Assembly (NCBI GenBank): GCA_030374765.1
Contig: JARGXX010000095.1
Span: 1,798,001 to 1,862,000, forward strand
Reading direction: 5' to 3'
Origin: Agarophyton chilense
Taxonomy: Eukaryota; Rhodophyta; Florideophyceae; Gracilariales; Gracilariaceae
DNA length: 64,000 nt
The notes beneath the pieces were generated by a model. The model had not been told where the DNA came from. It worked only from the letters and a program-made list of their open reading frames with translations, and did no database searches. Of the stretch, positions 63,925-64,000 are shown piece by piece. Position numbers and translations under genes: made by a program. Within the stretch, counting starts at the first letter, position 1. Every line of letters begins with the position of its first letter.

Positions 63925-64000
63925 AGCGCTTCGACGCCTACCATCGTTCACCTACACGACAAATGGAGTAATGGATTGGGGATGTACGACGATCAGTTCC

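Larger units (their letters stand above)
54640..64000 (-). mobile_element. Ty3/gypsy retrotransposon, fairly young, runs off the right edge
   Basis: Minus-strand order from the right: LTR, gag (N part, capsid, zinc knuckle), protease, reverse transcriptase, RNase H, integrase, integrase tail, chromodomain, LTR. Direct repeats at 54640-54778 and 63751-63924 mark both LTRs. The coding parts are nearly continuous. Most interruptions are single stops at positions where Gln or Trp is expected, plus frameshifts near 62715 and 58500 and one inserted block. It sits inside a Harbinger relic. The right LTR is incomplete in this window. Confidence 0.88.

Noticed and set aside
1-64000. CRISPR arrays, operons, bacterial-type promoters and terminators
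   Set aside because: None seen. Introns, LTR elements and gene families mark the window as nuclear eukaryotic DNA.

Overview
The window is nuclear DNA of a photosynthetic eukaryote. The best fit is a red alga with floridean (cytosolic) starch and a compact genome, possibly a Chondrus-like florideophyte, but this is an inference and no marker gene settles it. Supporting points: a plastid-targeted lycopene cyclase; other proteins with plastid-type N-termini; a REVEILLE-type MYB; a kinesin carrying a starch-binding domain; very large single-exon genes (INO80, the kinesin, the MYB) next to genes with a few introns of about 80 to 190 bases; and gene islands separated by LTR-retrotransposon-rich DNA.

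Layout. Positions 1 to 16 kb are repeat territory: a gag relic (about 1.5-2.8 kb), a nearly open Tnp2-type DNA transposase (5.16-8.37 kb), and an old, inactive minus-strand Ty3/gypsy element with a chromodomain and matching LTRs (10.06-15.87 kb). Positions 16.9 to 53.2 kb form the gene island. Its confident genes are: a PLAT-CBM20-kinesin-14, divergent from a lycopene cyclase; a PTAR1-like prenyltransferase alpha subunit; PrimPol; a four-exon p24/TMED cargo receptor; a three-exon plastid DUF3067 protein; a REVEILLE-like MYB; INO80; a two-exon Nudix hydrolase; a coiled-coil protein with an Spc24-like end; a small plastid CxxC protein; a two-finger C2H2 protein; eIF3a (two exons); and a GRAM-domain membrane protein. 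Three further small genes are proposed from reading frames and splice sites. Positions 53.8 to 64 kb are repeat territory again: a PIF/Harbinger transposase relic broken by a minus-strand Ty3/gypsy element that fills the window to its right edge.

The island is mostly unrelated housekeeping functions: replication-stress priming (PrimPol), chromatin remodelling (INO80), translation initiation (eIF3a), secretory traffic (p24, GRAM, PTAR1), and plastid metabolism. There is no operon-like logic. Neighbouring genes are often divergent or convergent with very short spacers. The most notable item is the kinesin: a minus-end-type motor with an N-terminal PLAT domain and a CBM20 carbohydrate-binding fold, a plausible link between microtubules and starch granules or membranes. 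The younger Ty3 element is notable because nearly all of its stop codons sit at expected Gln or Trp codons.
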